Shown: positions 63,956 to 64,000 of the stretch, piece by piece
Layout of the letters: every line of letters begins with the position of its first letter
Position numbering within the stretch: the first letter of the stretch is position 1
Origin: Pseudomonas psychrophila
Lineage (GTDB): Bacteria > Pseudomonadota > Gammaproteobacteria > Pseudomonadales > Pseudomonadaceae
Assembly: GCF_001043005.1 (NCBI RefSeq)
Contig: NZ_JYKZ01000012.1
Span: 98,954-162,953, forward strand
Direction of reading: 5' to 3'
DNA length: 64,000 bases
Program-made: the position numbers and the translations under genes
The notes under the pieces: model-generated
What the model saw: the letters and a program-made list of their open reading frames with translations, nothing else
Databases searched by the model: none
What the model was told of the DNA's origin: nothing

Positions 63956-64000
63956 ATGCCCTGGAAACGAGAGTCCGTAATGGATCAGCGAGTTAAATTA
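63956..64000 (+). mobile_element. IS481-family transposase, 5' end only
   Basis: Fifteen codons reading MPWKRESVMDQRVKL run off the window edge. MPWK followed by VMDxR is the characteristic start of an IS481-type integrase-core transposase. An AGGAGG site lies eight bases before the ATG. Whether the element is intact cannot be judged. Confidence 0.8.

Overview
The window is a chromosomal segment of a Pseudomonas of the P. fluorescens lineage. This rests on gene order and families: the run ubiG-mtnA-gyrA-serC-pheA-hisC-tyrA/aroA-cmk-rpsA-ihfB leading into an O-antigen locus that ends at wbpM and comEA is the classic Pseudomonas arrangement. So are the fused TyrA-AroA, the Thr at the GyrA quinolone position, the rbdA-ABC-bolA-fumC block, the NAGGN osmolyte genes, and REP palindromes of the GTGGGAGCGAGCCTGCTCGCGA type. 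No rRNA, tRNA, CRISPR array or prophage was seen.

Layout. 0.1-5.2 kb: housekeeping and accessory genes (benzoate transporter, an SDR, an MDR oxidoreductase, pyrF, a DUF2897 microprotein, a TetR regulator). 5.2-22.6 kb: comEA, then a 16-kb minus-strand O-antigen operon. In transcription order it reads rfaH, an exact ops element, rmlA, rmlC, acyltransferase, wecE-type aminotransferase, wzx, glycosyltransferase, wzy, wbjB-wbjC-wbjD, wbuB-type transferase, a fused PglC-PglD-like enzyme, a second DegT aminotransferase, wbpM. The middle (about 15-20.4 kb) is strikingly AT-rich, as expected of exchanged O-antigen genes. 22.6-23.8 kb: a gene-poor stretch where many relatives carry wzz. 23.8-37.1 kb: the core run lapA-like, ihfB, rpsA, cmk, tyrA-aroA, hisC, pheA, serC, gyrA, mtnA. 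37.2-40.7 kb: plus-strand mtaD-like deaminase, ubiG, mupP, yciK. 40.8-51.8 kb: a TenA/PqqC-fold protein, rbdA (cyclic-di-GMP), an ABC exporter, a FrnE-like DsbA, trhO, bolA, a DUF2059 protein, fumC and pap. 52-53.9 kb: mnmC. 53.9-58.7 kb: a giant leucine-rich-repeat NEL-type E3 ubiquitin ligase. 59.1-63.8 kb: the N-acetylglutaminylglutamine amide operon. The right edge enters an IS481-family element.

How the genes work together. The O-antigen genes predict three activated sugars: UDP-diNAcBac (WbpM, aminotransferase, PglD-like domain), UDP-L-FucNAc (WbjB/C/D) and a dTDP-4-amino sugar (RmlA, WecE-type enzyme, acyltransferase). They also predict one initiating phosphoglycosyltransferase, two further glycosyltransferases, a flippase and a polymerase: a Wzx/Wzy pathway for a roughly trisaccharide repeat, read through by the local RfaH acting at the local ops site. 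The core run supplies aromatic amino acids, serine, CMP phosphorylation and methylthioadenosine salvage.

Most notable: ihfB is frameshifted by one extra copy of a tetranucleotide repeat; a complete ops site lies next to rfaH; the sugar transferase and acetyltransferase are fused in the Neisseria PglB manner; and the large NEL protein keeps its catalytic Cys-x-Asp motif.
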